From Bacillota bacterium (GTDB lineage Bacteria > Bacillota > Clostridia > Christensenellales > CAG-138): a stretch of DNA of 33,333 nt. The notes under the pieces were generated by a model. That model made no database searches. It worked only from the letters and a program-made list of their open reading frames with translations, and was not told where the DNA came from. The position numbers and the translations under genes were made by a program. The stretch lies in NCBI GenBank assembly GCA_023396535.1, contig JAEWWD010000080.1, positions 1-33,333 on the forward strand, in the 5' to 3' direction. This document shows positions 7,983-15,988 of this stretch, piece by piece (within the stretch, counting starts at the first letter, position 1; the number at the start of each line of letters is the position of its first letter).

Positions 7983-8029
7983 ATTATAACAGAAAGATAT
8001 TGATTTGTACACCGTCCGGATGGTATAGT
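7983..8029. promoter_or_regulatory. Divergent overlapping promoters with TetR-type operator
   Basis: Leftward promoter: TGTACA (8011-8006), 17 bp, TATAAT (7988-7983) for the transporter operon. Rightward promoter: TTGATT (8000-8005), 18 bp, TATAGT (8024-8029) for the TetR gene. Between the rightward -35 and -10 lies the near-perfect dyad ACCGTCCGGATGGT (8011-8024, one mismatched pair), which also touches the leftward -35. A regulator bound there could block both promoters. Confidence 0.7.
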
Positions 8030-8059
8030 TTGTGTCGATGGACGGAATGAGGTGTTATT

Positions 8060-8596
8060 TTGAGTCGAAATTCCAAGAAAGCGCTTGTGCTTACGGCGGC
8101 CGCGAAGGTGGTTTCCGAGCGTGGCGTATTTAACCTGACGCTGGACGCCGTGGCAAAAGAAGCGGGCATCAGCAAGGGCGGGCTTTTGTATCACTATGCC
8201 TCCAAGGAAAAGCTGGTGGAGGACATGGTGGAGTTTCTCGCTGAAAACTATGTGGAGAAGATAGACCGCCGGGCGGAGGAATATACCGACGAGACGGGCC
8301 GGTGGACGCGCGCCTTTTGGGATGTCACCGCGCACAACAGCAACCGGGAAATGAACGCGGGGCTTCTGGCCGCAAAGGCCGTCAATCCCGCACTGATGCA
8401 GCCCATCCGCGACGCATACCAGTATTGGCAGGGGCGGCTTATGAACGACGGCATTGACCCTGTCGACGCGACAATCGTACGGTTGGCGGCGGACGGCATA
8501 TGGCTTTCGCAGCTTCTGGATCTGGAACAACTGGATGAAGATACGCTTCTGAAGGTACAGGAGAGGCTGAACGAGCTGATTAACCGCAAGCGCTGA
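8060..8596 (+). CDS. TetR/AcrR-family transcriptional regulator
   Basis: Repressor-type regulator of 178 residues. The N-terminal helix-turn-helix is clear (LTLDAVAKEAGISKGGLLYH, about residues 26-45, followed by YASKEKLVEDM). The C-terminal half is the divergent ligand-binding and dimerisation domain. Translation starts at a TTG (8060), supported by the GAGGTG element about seven bases upstream and by family alignment of the first residues. It is divergent from the osmolyte transporter operon and shares a dyad operator with it, so it probably controls that operon and itself. The inducer is unknown. Confidence 0.9.
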   Translation: MSRNSKKALVLTAAAKVVSERGVFNLTLDAVAKEAGISKGGLLYHYASKEKLVEDMVEFLAENYVEKIDRRAEEYTDETGRWTRAFWDVTAHNSNREMNAGLLAAKAVNPALMQPIRDAYQYWQGRLMNDGIDPVDATIVRLAADGIWLSQLLDLEQLDEDTLLKVQERLNELINRKR

Positions 8597-8631
8597 GTTC
8601 AGCGGCGGTAAGGAAACAGACGCCGGATACC

Positions 8632-8672
8632 AAGAAGGCGGTTTCAGACACATTGTCTGAAACCGCCTTCTT
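8632..8672. terminator. Bidirectional terminator between TetR and GNAT genes
   Basis: A perfect 19-bp stem (8632-8650 with 8654-8672) with the three-base loop CAT. The outer pairs are A/T rich (AAGAA/TTCTT), so the stem ends in a T-rich tract on both strands. It sits between two convergent genes. Confidence 0.9.
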
Positions 8673-8734
8673 ATTTGAGCGCCTTAGCAAACGCAAGGAT
8701 TTTTGTTCGATGGATTTGATCACGGAAAGAAAAA

Positions 8735-9244
8735 TTAGCCCTCAAAGTCGTCCCGCAGGCTTCGCCTTTCCATCAAAACGGTGTTCCTCCACTTTCCAAA
8801 CCGATCGCGGCCAATTCTTTCCCGATACCCCACTATGCGGAACCCGCAGCTTTTATGCAGGAGTATGCTCGCGGCATTCTCCTGCAGAATGCCGGACTGC
8901 AGCGTCCAGAAGCCGCTGCGTTCAGAGCGGAGAATGAGCTCTTGCAGCAAGATGCCGCCGGCCCCCCGGCCCCTGTGTTCCGGCGCGACGTATATGCTGA
9001 CCTCCGCCACGCCGGCGTACACGCAGCGCCCCGATACAGCCGTGAGCGCGGCAAAGCCCGCAACGGCGTTTTTCTCCGTCACCACCAGCCGGCAGGCCTT
9101 CAAATGCGAGGCGTCCCACTCCGCTAAGGTTGGGCACTCCGCCTGCAGGGTCGCGAGATTGGTATCGATGCCCGCCTGGTATATCCGGCTTACCTCGGGC
9201 CAATCCGCGTCGTTGAGTTCCCTGACTTGATATGCCATCGCCAT
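8735..9244 (-). CDS. GNAT N-acetyltransferase, phosphinothricin acetyltransferase-like
   Basis: Acetyl-CoA dependent N-acetyltransferase of 169 residues. It resembles the Pat/Bar subfamily: N-terminal VRELNDADWPEVSRIYQAGI, acetyl-CoA pyrophosphate loop APEHRGRGAGGILLQEL, and C-terminal SCGFRIVGYRERIGRD followed by a Trp-Arg-Asn-Thr segment. Such enzymes often acetylate methionine sulfoximine/sulfone or related amino-acid analogues; the substrate here is not known. The start at 9244 has AAGGA about four bases upstream; an alternative ATG lies two codons in. It is downstream of the split permease genes on the same strand (41-bp gap), so co-transcription is possible. Confidence 0.88.
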   Translation of the reverse strand: MAMAYQVRELNDADWPEVSRIYQAGIDTNLATLQAECPTLAEWDASHLKACRLVVTEKNAVAGFAALTAVSGRCVYAGVAEVSIYVAPEHRGRGAGGILLQELILRSERSGFWTLQSGILQENAASILLHKSCGFRIVGYRERIGRDRFGKWRNTVLMERRSLRDDFEG

Positions 9245-9285
9245 ACCATCCTTCCGCGGCAGTCAACCATACTGCGGCTGACTGC

Positions 9286-9846
9286 TTACTCCTGATTTAA
9301 TTCGTATATCTGCTTCTGCTGCTCCTGACTGAGCGCTTTCTCCGTAACGGCGGCTATCAGGAGTATGCCGACAACGCTCAAACAAAGCCGCGTCAGCATG
9401 AACGCAAGGCCCAGGTTTGCCGCCTCAAACGTCAGCAGGGGTATTTTTGTCGTGGAGAAAGCGCCTATGAATATGAATACGTTGAACAGGCTGCTTCCCT
9501 TTTTCAGCATGACGCCTGCAACCGGAAACGCCACATACAGAGGGCCGGCTGCCGCGGAACCGAGAAGGAACGCGATCAGAACGCCTTTGAGCCCCGAGCC
9601 CTTGCCGGTATATTTTATCATGGTGGCCCGATCCACCCAAACATCCAGCAGCCCGAGCATTACGAATATCGGGGGAACCACGGTCAGCATCTCCACAAAA
9701 TTCTGAAACGTCAGTTTGACGGAATGTATGCCGATATCCGGCAACGCCAGTCCCACCGCTACATTGATAACGAGCAGCGCGATAAACAGCCTGTATCTTT
9801 TCAACAACGTTTTCAAATCCATGGAACTTTTTTTCTTCTCGTTCAT
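9286..9846 (-). CDS. Permease, COG0701/ArsP-like half protein (second gene)
   Basis: Membrane protein of 186 residues with about five hydrophobic helices. The segments GLLDVWVDRATMIKYTGKGSG and LLGSAAAGPLYVAFPVAGVML (each about 20 residues, near 66-86 and 94-114) look like the C-terminal half of the COG0701 permease family, whose one-chain members include organoarsenical exporter ArsP. The start ATG 9846 overlaps the stop of the upstream half by four bases. The pair is most simply read as a split permease working as a heterodimer. The substrate is unknown, and no arsenic gene adjoins it. Confidence 0.75.
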   Translation of the reverse strand: MNEKKKSSMDLKTLLKRYRLFIALLVINVAVGLALPDIGIHSVKLTFQNFVEMLTVVPPIFVMLGLLDVWVDRATMIKYTGKGSGLKGVLIAFLLGSAAAGPLYVAFPVAGVMLKKGSSLFNVFIFIGAFSTTKIPLLTFEAANLGLAFMLTRLCLSVVGILLIAAVTEKALSQEQQKQIYELNQE

Positions 9847-10322
9847 CTGAACACCGCCCCCATTACAAACGCCACCGCGAAAGAAAACACAAACGCCGCT
9901 ATATTCCGGGCGATGGGCGCGCGCTTGCCGAACGTCTTCATCTCCAGCGGCAGGGTAACGACCCCCACCATCATCAGCGTGGAAACGAACGCCGCGATCT
10001 GCATATACCCCGCGCCGTTCTTTAGCAGCGCCGCTGCCAGAGGAAACGCCACGAATCCGGGTATCAGCGTGATGGAGCCGATCACGGCGGTCGCCAATAT
10101 CCCCCATAGACCCGAACGCGAGCCGATCAGGCTCGAAATAACCTCCGGACTCAAAACGGACAACGCAAGGCCTATGATGATCAATATAGCTAAAAATTGC
10201 GGCAGCATATTCTCGAAGGATTTCCACGCTTTCTTCAATGCCGCCTTTGTCTTGCCCCGGTCTTTAAAAAACGACACCGCCAGGCCGACGCCCGCGAGCG
10301 CGTACAGGATATAGGTGAACAT
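9843..10322 (-). CDS. Permease, COG0701/ArsP-like half protein (first gene)
   Basis: Membrane protein of 159 residues with four or five hydrophobic helices and a basic cytoplasmic loop near the N-terminus (FKDRGKTKAALKKAWKSFEN). The segments GSITLIPGFVAFPLAAALLKNG and STLMMVGVVTLPLEMKTFG (within residues 80-130) match the half-repeat of COG0701 permeases and parallel those of its partner gene, which shows internal duplication of the fold across two genes. The ATG at 10322 is preferred over the TTG just before it because GAGG lies six bases upstream. Confidence 0.75.
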   Translation of the reverse strand: MFTYILYALAGVGLAVSFFKDRGKTKAALKKAWKSFENMLPQFLAILIIIGLALSVLSPEVISSLIGSRSGLWGILATAVIGSITLIPGFVAFPLAAALLKNGAGYMQIAAFVSTLMMVGVVTLPLEMKTFGKRAPIARNIAAFVFSFAVAFVMGAVFR

Positions 10323-10634
10323 CAATACCTCTTTCAGCCCGGCAGGCCGGGCGAAATTTGTCTTTGGCGGTTGCCTGAAGGCGTGCGTTTTACACCGTTA
10401 CTGACGCGAGGCCGAGCGCTGTATCGCTTTTCCTTCATAACAATTACTCCGCTTATACCAGTATAAACTGCAGCATGATAAACGCATAGCCTAAACAGCG
10501 GAAAATGACGGAACGAACCCCCCCGCGGTTTACAAGGCGCTGCGGCTTGAGCTCAGCATATTTCATGAATATAAATAAACGTCCGCCGGTATAGTCTATA
10601 GACTTCACCAACGGACTCGGCCTATAACACGCGC
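10323..10634. other. Intergenic region upstream of the split permease
   Basis: Contains a 14-bp dyad TTATACCAGTATAA (10453-10466, arms TTATAC/GTATAA) that could be an operator or overlap a promoter for the permease pair, and a GC hairpin GCCCGGC/GCCGGGC-like stem near 10338-10352 in the leader. A 34-codon frame (10334-10438, minus) has no ribosome-binding site worth the name. Nothing else is recognised, and no clear terminator for the glp operon was found. Confidence 0.45.
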
Positions 10635-11003
10635 CTAAACGATCTCTTTGGTCGCGACCATATCCACGCCCGTACCGGCGACATCTGCTTTGAGGACGTC
10701 CCCGATATGTACAGGCGCGGTCAGCGTAATATCCTTAATGTCCTGTATGACGTCGAATATCCTGCTTTTCGGCACGTCCGTCCTCGTTTTGCAGGAGGCC
10801 ATTACTGCGCCCGTCTTTGACCCGTGCACGCGCACGGTGCTTGTCACCATGCGCATGGGATTGGCGACTTCCTTGCGGGCATAGTCCTCGCCTTTTTTGC
10901 AGGTATTCCCCTCTATCCGTACGATTTCGCCTGCGTCGTCCAGCGTGACGCTGACTTGACAGCCGAGCGGGCAGCCTATGCAGGTAAGAGTCCGTACCTC
11001 CAT
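10635..11003 (-). CDS. DUF1667 protein of the glycerol-3-phosphate oxidation operon
   Basis: Small protein of 122 residues with the cysteine motif CIGCPLGC (Cys8, Cys11, Cys15) and a fourth conserved cysteine at 35 (GNTCKKGEDYA), suited to binding a metal or Fe-S cluster. The motif resembles the N-terminal cluster site of molybdopterin oxidoreductases. Members are regularly found after a GlpA-like dehydrogenase and a FAD/NAD oxidoreductase, exactly as here, and are thought to be an electron-transfer subunit of that complex; the biochemical role is not settled. Start 11003 lies four bases after the upstream stop. Confidence 0.9.
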   Translation of the reverse strand: MEVRTLTCIGCPLGCQVSVTLDDAGEIVRIEGNTCKKGEDYARKEVANPMRMVTSTVRVHGSKTGAVMASCKTRTDVPKSRIFDVIQDIKDITLTAPVHIGDVLKADVAGTGVDMVATKEIV

Positions 11004-11007
11004 GGCT

Positions 11008-12273
11008 TTACGCCTCCTCTATCTTGATGGTAATCGTCTTCAGGCCGGGGCGTTCATCAAAGAATTGCTTCCGCAACTGTATTTCTTCCATTTCGCCGGG
11101 CGCCATGATTTTGCGTTTGCGGCGCAGTATCCGTTCGTCATCAAAGTACACGCAAACGCAATGATCCCGTATCACGCAGGCCACGCGAAACCGGACCGTC
11201 AGCATATCCGGCATGCGGGACGGGTCGATGGCGGACGGGACGGTATAGCGCGGGCCGCCCTCTACAATAAGCGGGATATCGTGCCTTTCCGCTTCGGGGT
11301 CGCGGCCGGCCACGTACGCCGCGGCGTTTTTCCCTGCCGCGGCGGCTTCTTCGGATACATAATCCACCAGATCGTGCACATGCAATACGTTGCCCGCCGC
11401 AAATACGCCGGGAATACTGGTTTCAAGGCTCTCGTTCACCATGGGCCCGCTGGTGGCGGGGCTGATCGCCACGTCCATGCCCCGGCTCAGTTCGTTTTCG
11501 GGAATGAGGCCGACAGAAAGCAGCAGCGTGTCGCAGGAGTAGCGCTCCTGTGTGCCTGGAATGGGCTTGAGATTCCCGTCCACGCGCGCGATGGTCACGC
11601 CTTCTACGCGCTCTTTGCCCTGTATCTCCACCACAGTATGGCTCAGCCGCAGCGGAATGCCGTAATCGTCCAGGCATTGCACGATATTGCGTTTGAGGCC
11701 GCCGGAGAACGGCATCAGCTCCGCGACCAGCTTCACCCTCGCGCCCTCCAGCGTCATGCGGCGCGCCATGATGAGGCCTATATCGCCCGAGCCCAATATG
11801 ACGACCTCGCGCCCGGGCATAAGGCCTTCCATATTGACGAGGCGCTGCGCCGTGCCGGCGGTAAAAATACCGGCGGGCCGGTAGCCGGGAATATTCAGCG
11901 AACCCCGGCTGCGCTCGCGGCAGCCCATTGCGAGTATGATGGATTGTGCCTTGAGCTCAAACAACCCGTCCTCCCGGTTCATGGCCGTTACGATCTTTTC
12001 CGCGCTGATATCCAGTACCATGGTGGACAGCCTGTATTCCATATTGCGTTCGCGCACCTTGTCGATATACCGCTGCGCATATTCGGGGCCGGTCAGCTCT
12101 TCCTTGAACGTATGCAGCCCGAACCCGTTGTGGATGCATTGCCCGAGTATGCCGCCCAGTTCCTTATCCCGCTCCAGTATCAGTATGCTGCGCACCCCTG
12201 CGTCGTAAGCCGCGACAGCCGCTGCAAGCCCTGCGGGGCCGCCGCCGATGATCACGATATCGTAGTGTTTCAT
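11008..12273 (-). CDS. FAD/NAD(P)-dependent oxidoreductase of the glp operon
   Basis: Flavoprotein of 421 residues with an N-terminal FAD-binding Rossmann motif (VIIGGGPAGLAAAVAAYDAG, about residues 7-26) and a central NAD-binding motif (VVILGSGDIGLIMARRM, about 150-170). It resembles the GlpB-position oxidoreductase found between the GlpA-like dehydrogenase and DUF1667 genes in Clostridia. It probably passes electrons from glycerol-3-phosphate oxidation to NAD or another carrier. The start at 12273 is set by GAGGAGG about six bases upstream; an open extension to 12417 has no homology and overlaps the dehydrogenase gene. Confidence 0.9.
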   Translation of the reverse strand: MKHYDIVIIGGGPAGLAAAVAAYDAGVRSILILERDKELGGILGQCIHNGFGLHTFKEELTGPEYAQRYIDKVRERNMEYRLSTMVLDISAEKIVTAMNREDGLFELKAQSIILAMGCRERSRGSLNIPGYRPAGIFTAGTAQRLVNMEGLMPGREVVILGSGDIGLIMARRMTLEGARVKLVAELMPFSGGLKRNIVQCLDDYGIPLRLSHTVVEIQGKERVEGVTIARVDGNLKPIPGTQERYSCDTLLLSVGLIPENELSRGMDVAISPATSGPMVNESLETSIPGVFAAGNVLHVHDLVDYVSEEAAAAGKNAAAYVAGRDPEAERHDIPLIVEGGPRYTVPSAIDPSRMPDMLTVRFRVACVIRDHCVCVYFDDERILRRKRKIMAPGEMEEIQLRKQFFDERPGLKTITIKIEEA

Positions 12274-12284
12274 GCAGGTCCTCC

Positions 12285-13721
12285 TCAAATGCGGTCCTTG
12301 ACCGTACCGACGATGAGTCGGGACGAGCCGCCGCACTTGGTAATCTCGCTCTGGTCTACGCCAAGCTCCCGCGCGAGGATTTCCATCGTACGCGGTGTGC
12401 AGAACCCCGCCTGACAACGCCCGGACCCGGCCCGCGTGCGGCGCTTGACGCCGTCCAGGTTTTTCGCCCCCAGCGGGCGGTGGATGGCGTCGAGCAGTTC
12501 GCCTTCGGATACGCCTTCGCAGCGGCAGACGATGTTGCCGTACGCGGGCTTTTCGCGTATCAGTTTTGCCCGTTCTTCCTTGCTGAGCGTTTTGGGATCC
12601 AGCACGCCCCTGCGTTTGCCGTTGAAGCGGGGGTTGGGCGTAAGATTCAGCTTATCCCTGAGAATATCGCCCACCAGTTTTCCTATGGCGGGGGAAGAGG
12701 TAAGCCCCGGGGATTCTATGCCGGCGCAATCGATGAAGCCGGGAACGCCTTCCGCTTCGCCTATGATGAATTCGTGCCCGTCCTCATGCGCGCGCAGCCC
12801 CGCAAAGCTGGTGATCACCTGCCGGATGGGGAGTTTCCTCACCGTAGAGCCCGCTTTTGCGATAAGCTCGTAAAGCCCCTCCGCCGTGGTGTTGGTTCCG
12901 CCCCTGTCCTCAATATCAATCGCGGTGGGGCCCACGATGGTATTGCCGTGGATGGTGGGGGCGACGAGCACGCCTTTTCCGAGTTTGCCGGGCAGAGGGA
13001 ATATGACATGCTTGACAAAATCGACGGTGTTCTTATCCAGCAGGAAGTAATCCCCCCTGCGCGGCGCGATGTGCAGCTTTTGCGGGCAGACCATATTGTG
13101 GATGATATCGGCATAGACGCCCGCCGCATTGACGACGGCTTTCGTATCGACAGGTCCATCCGGCGTTTCCAGCCGGAATCCGCCTTCCGTAACGGAAAGC
13201 CCCATCACCTCGGTATGAAACCGGAATTCGACGCCGTTTGTGAAGGCGTTTTCCGCAAGCGCGATGGTCAGGCCAAAGGGGCAGATGACGCCGGCTGTCG
13301 GCGCATACAGAGCCGCCACGGCGTTGGAGCTGACGTTGGGCTCCATGGCCCACAGCTCTTCTTTTTCAATCATACGCAGTTGCTCTACGCCGTTTTTGAG
13401 ACCGTTTTGGTACAGCCTCTCCAAAGCGGGGCGATCTTCCTCGTTCAGGCAGACCACAAGGCTACCCACACGCCTGAAGGCGACGTCCAGTTCCCCGGTC
13501 AGTTCATCCATCATCCGGTTGCCCAGCACGTTCAGCTTCGCCTTCAGGCTGCCCGCGGCCGCGTCGTATCCGGCATGGACGATTCCGCTGTTCGCCTTGG
13601 ACGCACCGCAGCAAACGTCCTCCTCCTTCTCCACAACCAGTATGCTTGCGCTATAGCGGGAAAGCTCGCGCGCCACGGCGCAGCCTGTCACGCCCGCGCC
13701 TATGATCACGATATCAAACAT
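12285..13721 (-). CDS. GlpA-like glycerol-3-phosphate dehydrogenase (FAD, [2Fe-2S]-binding tail)
   Basis: Oxidises sn-glycerol-3-phosphate to dihydroxyacetone phosphate. The 478-residue protein has an N-terminal FAD-binding motif (VIIGAGVTGCAVARELSRYS), a DAO-type fold with SGIVHAGYDA, and a C-terminal BFD-like domain with four cysteines in a CxC-x34-CxxxxC pattern (Cys399, Cys401, Cys436, Cys441) for a [2Fe-2S] cluster. This arrangement is typical of the anaerobic-type dehydrogenase used with GlpB-like and DUF1667 partners. The ATG 13721 has AGGAGA upstream. The gene lies 143 bp after glpK, and that gap holds a terminator-like hairpin which may make its expression depend on GlpP. Confidence 0.92.
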   Translation of the reverse strand: MFDIVIIGAGVTGCAVARELSRYSASILVVEKEEDVCCGASKANSGIVHAGYDAAAGSLKAKLNVLGNRMMDELTGELDVAFRRVGSLVVCLNEEDRPALERLYQNGLKNGVEQLRMIEKEELWAMEPNVSSNAVAALYAPTAGVICPFGLTIALAENAFTNGVEFRFHTEVMGLSVTEGGFRLETPDGPVDTKAVVNAAGVYADIIHNMVCPQKLHIAPRRGDYFLLDKNTVDFVKHVIFPLPGKLGKGVLVAPTIHGNTIVGPTAIDIEDRGGTNTTAEGLYELIAKAGSTVRKLPIRQVITSFAGLRAHEDGHEFIIGEAEGVPGFIDCAGIESPGLTSSPAIGKLVGDILRDKLNLTPNPRFNGKRRGVLDPKTLSKEERAKLIREKPAYGNIVCRCEGVSEGELLDAIHRPLGAKNLDGVKRRTRAGSGRCQAGFCTPRTMEILARELGVDQSEITKCGGSSRLIVGTVKDRI

Positions 13722-13763
13722 GGATATCTCTCCTTTTGATCTATCTTGCCCTTCTGATACTTA

Positions 13764-13820
13764 CAAAAAATACGGGCATATCCGCATTGTCCTTCGGTAA
13801 AAGGACCGGATCGCCCGTAT
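13764..13820 (-). terminator. Terminator-like hairpin in the leader of the dehydrogenase gene
   Basis: On the minus strand a long interrupted stem (ATACGGGC/GCCCGTAT, ATCCG/CGGAT, GTCCTT/AAGGAC, loop TTACCG) is followed by TTTTTT. It lies about 44 bases past the glpK stop and 43 bases before the dehydrogenase start. It may simply end part of the glpK transcripts, or be the GlpP-controlled antitermination site; the latter is inference from B. subtilis glpD. Confidence 0.75.
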
Positions 13821-13864
13821 TCTCACGCTCAATGGGCCAACTATTTTATTATGCGGGCTGGGCG

Positions 13865-15358
13865 TCAGTTTTTCGCCCAGCCGTACGCGCATTGGACGGC
13901 CCTGCTCCAGCCCTTTATGCGCTCTTCGCGTTCGGATGCGCCGAGCATAGGCGCAAACGTCCTGTCGATGGACGAATTCCTGACGACGTCTTCCTTACCG
14001 GACCAATAGCCCGCCGCAAGACCTGCGAGATACGCGGCGCCCATGGCCGTCGTTTCCACGCAGGCCGGCCGCAGGACCGGCGCGTCGATGATATCCGCCT
14101 GTGCCTGCATGAGGTAGTTGTTGGCGCAGGCGCCGCCGTCCACTTTCAGCGCGGCAAGCTCGATGCCGGAATCGGCCTTCATGGCCGTCAGTACGTCGTT
14201 GACCTGGTAGGCGATGCTGTCCAGCGTGGCCCGTACAATATGATATTTGTTACAGCCGCGGGTCAGGCCCACGATGGCGCCGCGCGCGTACTGATCCCAG
14301 TGCGGCGCGCCCAGCCCGACAAACGCGGGCACTACATAGCAGCCGTTGGTGTCTTTGACCTTGCCGGCCAGGTACTCGGAGTCGGCCGCGGACTCGATAA
14401 TCCCGAGCTCATCGCGCAGCCACTGCACGGCCGCGCCCGCCACGAAAATGGAGCCTTCCAGCGCGTAATCCACCTTGCCATCAAGTCCCCAGGCGATGGT
14501 GGTGACCAGCCCGTTCTTCGAGAACACGGGCTTTTCGCCGGTATTCATAAGCAAAAAGCAGCCGGTGCCATAGGTGTTCTTGGCTTCACCGGGCTGATAG
14601 CAGGTCTGCCCGAACAGGGCCGCCTGCTGGTCGCCCGCAGCGCCTGCAATGGGGATCGCGCCGCCCAGGAACCGGGGATCGGTATAGCCGAATATGCCGC
14701 TCGACGGCAGTACGCGAGGCAGCATGCAGGCCGGAATACCGAGCTCGTTGAGTATATCCCGATCCCATTCCAGCGTATTGATGTTGTACAGCAGCGTGCG
14801 CGAAGCGTTGGAATAATCGGTGGCGTGGACTTTGCCGCCGGAAAGCTTCCACATCAGCCAGGCGTCTATGGTGCCGAAAAGCAGGTCGCCATTTTCGGCG
14901 CGGGCGCGAACGCCCGGCACGTTCTCCAGTATCCAGCGGAGCTTGGTGCAGGAGAAATACGCGTCTATCACAAGGCCTGTTTTGGAGCGGAACGTGCCGG
15001 TAAGCCCTTTTGCCTTGAGCTCGTCGCAATACCCGCTGGTGCGGCGGCATTGCCATACGATGGCGTGATACACCGGCTCGCCCGTGTTCTTATCCCAGAC
15101 TACGGCGGTTTCCCGCTGGTTGGCGATGCCGATGGCGGCAATGTCTGCGGCAGTCGCGCCGATTTTCTGCATGGCTTCCACGGCCACCCCCAACTGCGTG
15201 GACCAGATCTCGTTCGCGTCATGCTCGACCCAGCCCGGTTTGGGATAAATCTGCGTGAATTCCTTCTGCGCGACGCTCTGGATTTCTCCCTTTGTGTTAA
15301 AGAGTATGCAGCGGTTGCTGGTAGTACCGGCGTCCATCGCCAGTATATACTTTGCCAT
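13865..15358 (-). CDS. glpK: Glycerol kinase GlpK
   Basis: Phosphorylates glycerol to glycerol-3-phosphate with ATP. The 497-residue protein has normal length and the FGGY-kinase motifs: phosphate-binding loop DAGTTSNRC near the N-terminus, IAGAAGDQQAALFGQ in the middle and LKVDGGACANNYLMQ in the C-terminal domain. AGGAGG precedes the ATG at 15358. It follows glpP in the operon and precedes the dehydrogenase. In the region just before IAGAAGDQQ the sequence reads YTDPRFLGGA. Enterococcal-type enzymes have a regulatory histidine phosphorylated by HPr there (YHFYG-like), so this kinase may lack that control. No uptake facilitator gene (glpF) is seen in the window. Confidence 0.97.
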   Translation of the reverse strand: MAKYILAMDAGTTSNRCILFNTKGEIQSVAQKEFTQIYPKPGWVEHDANEIWSTQLGVAVEAMQKIGATAADIAAIGIANQRETAVVWDKNTGEPVYHAIVWQCRRTSGYCDELKAKGLTGTFRSKTGLVIDAYFSCTKLRWILENVPGVRARAENGDLLFGTIDAWLMWKLSGGKVHATDYSNASRTLLYNINTLEWDRDILNELGIPACMLPRVLPSSGIFGYTDPRFLGGAIPIAGAAGDQQAALFGQTCYQPGEAKNTYGTGCFLLMNTGEKPVFSKNGLVTTIAWGLDGKVDYALEGSIFVAGAAVQWLRDELGIIESAADSEYLAGKVKDTNGCYVVPAFVGLGAPHWDQYARGAIVGLTRGCNKYHIVRATLDSIAYQVNDVLTAMKADSGIELAALKVDGGACANNYLMQAQADIIDAPVLRPACVETTAMGAAYLAGLAAGYWSGKEDVVRNSSIDRTFAPMLGASEREERIKGWSRAVQCAYGWAKN

Positions 15359-15387
15359 ACCGAGACCTCCTGTTTCAGTTTGCTTTT

Positions 15388-15423
15388 AACGAGCGGGAGG
15401 GAAGAGGCCCTCCAGCCCGCGTT
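15388..15423 (-). other. Hairpin between glpP and glpK
   Basis: Stem GGAGGG/CCCTCC (15396-15401 with 15408-15413) extended by outer AACG/CGTT, overlapping the glpP stop codon. No T-run follows, so it is probably not a terminator; it may affect mRNA processing or stability. Confidence 0.4.
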
Positions 15424-15988
15424 ACATCAGCCAGACGTCCTGGTTTGTTGTGGATATGGCCATAGCGCCGGCCTCCAGCGCGCCGATGACGTCTTCCTTA
15501 TCCGTAATCAGTCCGCCCGCCAGTATGGGAACGGATGTGACGGCGCATACCTTCCGTATGATTTTGGGCATGACCCCCGGCAGTATCTCTATGAAATCCG
15601 GGCGAACGGATTCGAGACACCCGAGGCCGGAAAGGGACATGGAATCGATCACAAACACGCGCAGTATGCTGCACAGATGCAGCTCGCGCGCCCTGCGGAT
15701 AAAGCCCTGGCGCGTTGAAATAATGCCGTCTGCTTCCGTATTCCGGTGAATGTAATCCACCGCGATTTCCTTGGAGGAGAGGCCTTCGATGAGATCCGCG
15801 TGCACCAGCGCAAACTTCCCGGCGGATTTGACGCGCTTTACGATATCGCCGATGTCGCACACGTTCCCAAACAGTATAAATACGATCTGGATTTCACCGG
15901 TCTCAAGGCAGCGCGACAGCCCTTCAAAATCCTTCACGGCGGCGATCACCGGGCTCCCTGATACCGCGTTGTAAAATTCCTGTTTCAA
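15422..15988 (-). CDS. glpP: Glycerol-3-phosphate-responsive antiterminator GlpP
   Basis: RNA-binding regulator that, in Bacillus subtilis, binds glycerol-3-phosphate and lets RNA polymerase pass a leader terminator of glp genes. The protein is a TIM-barrel-like chain of about 188 residues. Segments seen are SPVIAAVKDFEGL, FALVHADLIEGLSS, GIISTRQGFIRRA, EILPGVMPKIIR and the C-terminal VPILAGGLITDKEDV. The start is taken as TTG 15988, with GGGGGTGA seven bases upstream, giving MKQEFYNAV; the open frame extends upstream to 16066 without a ribosome-binding site. It is the first gene of the glp operon behind a leader of about 130 bases. Confidence 0.9.
   Translation of the reverse strand: MKQEFYNAVSGSPVIAAVKDFEGLSRCLETGEIQIVFILFGNVCDIGDIVKRVKSAGKFALVHADLIEGLSSKEIAVDYIHRNTEADGIISTRQGFIRRARELHLCSILRVFVIDSMSLSGLGCLESVRPDFIEILPGVMPKIIRKVCAVTSVPILAGGLITDKEDVIGALEAGAMAISTTNQDVWLM

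Noticed and set aside
10334..10438. 34-codon minus-strand frame upstream of the split permease (possible leader peptide)
   Set aside because: No family, very basic random-looking chain and no codon bias typical of a leader peptide. It lies in the leader by chance as far as I can tell.
10978..13739. Two long plus-strand frames opposite the glp oxidoreductase genes
   Set aside because: They are antisense shadows of strongly recognised flavoproteins and resemble no family.
13736..15718. Long open frame on the plus strand (about 660 codons)
   Set aside because: It lies antisense to glpK and glpP, has low-complexity composition and no ribosome-binding site. It is a by-product of the GC-rich coding strand opposite.
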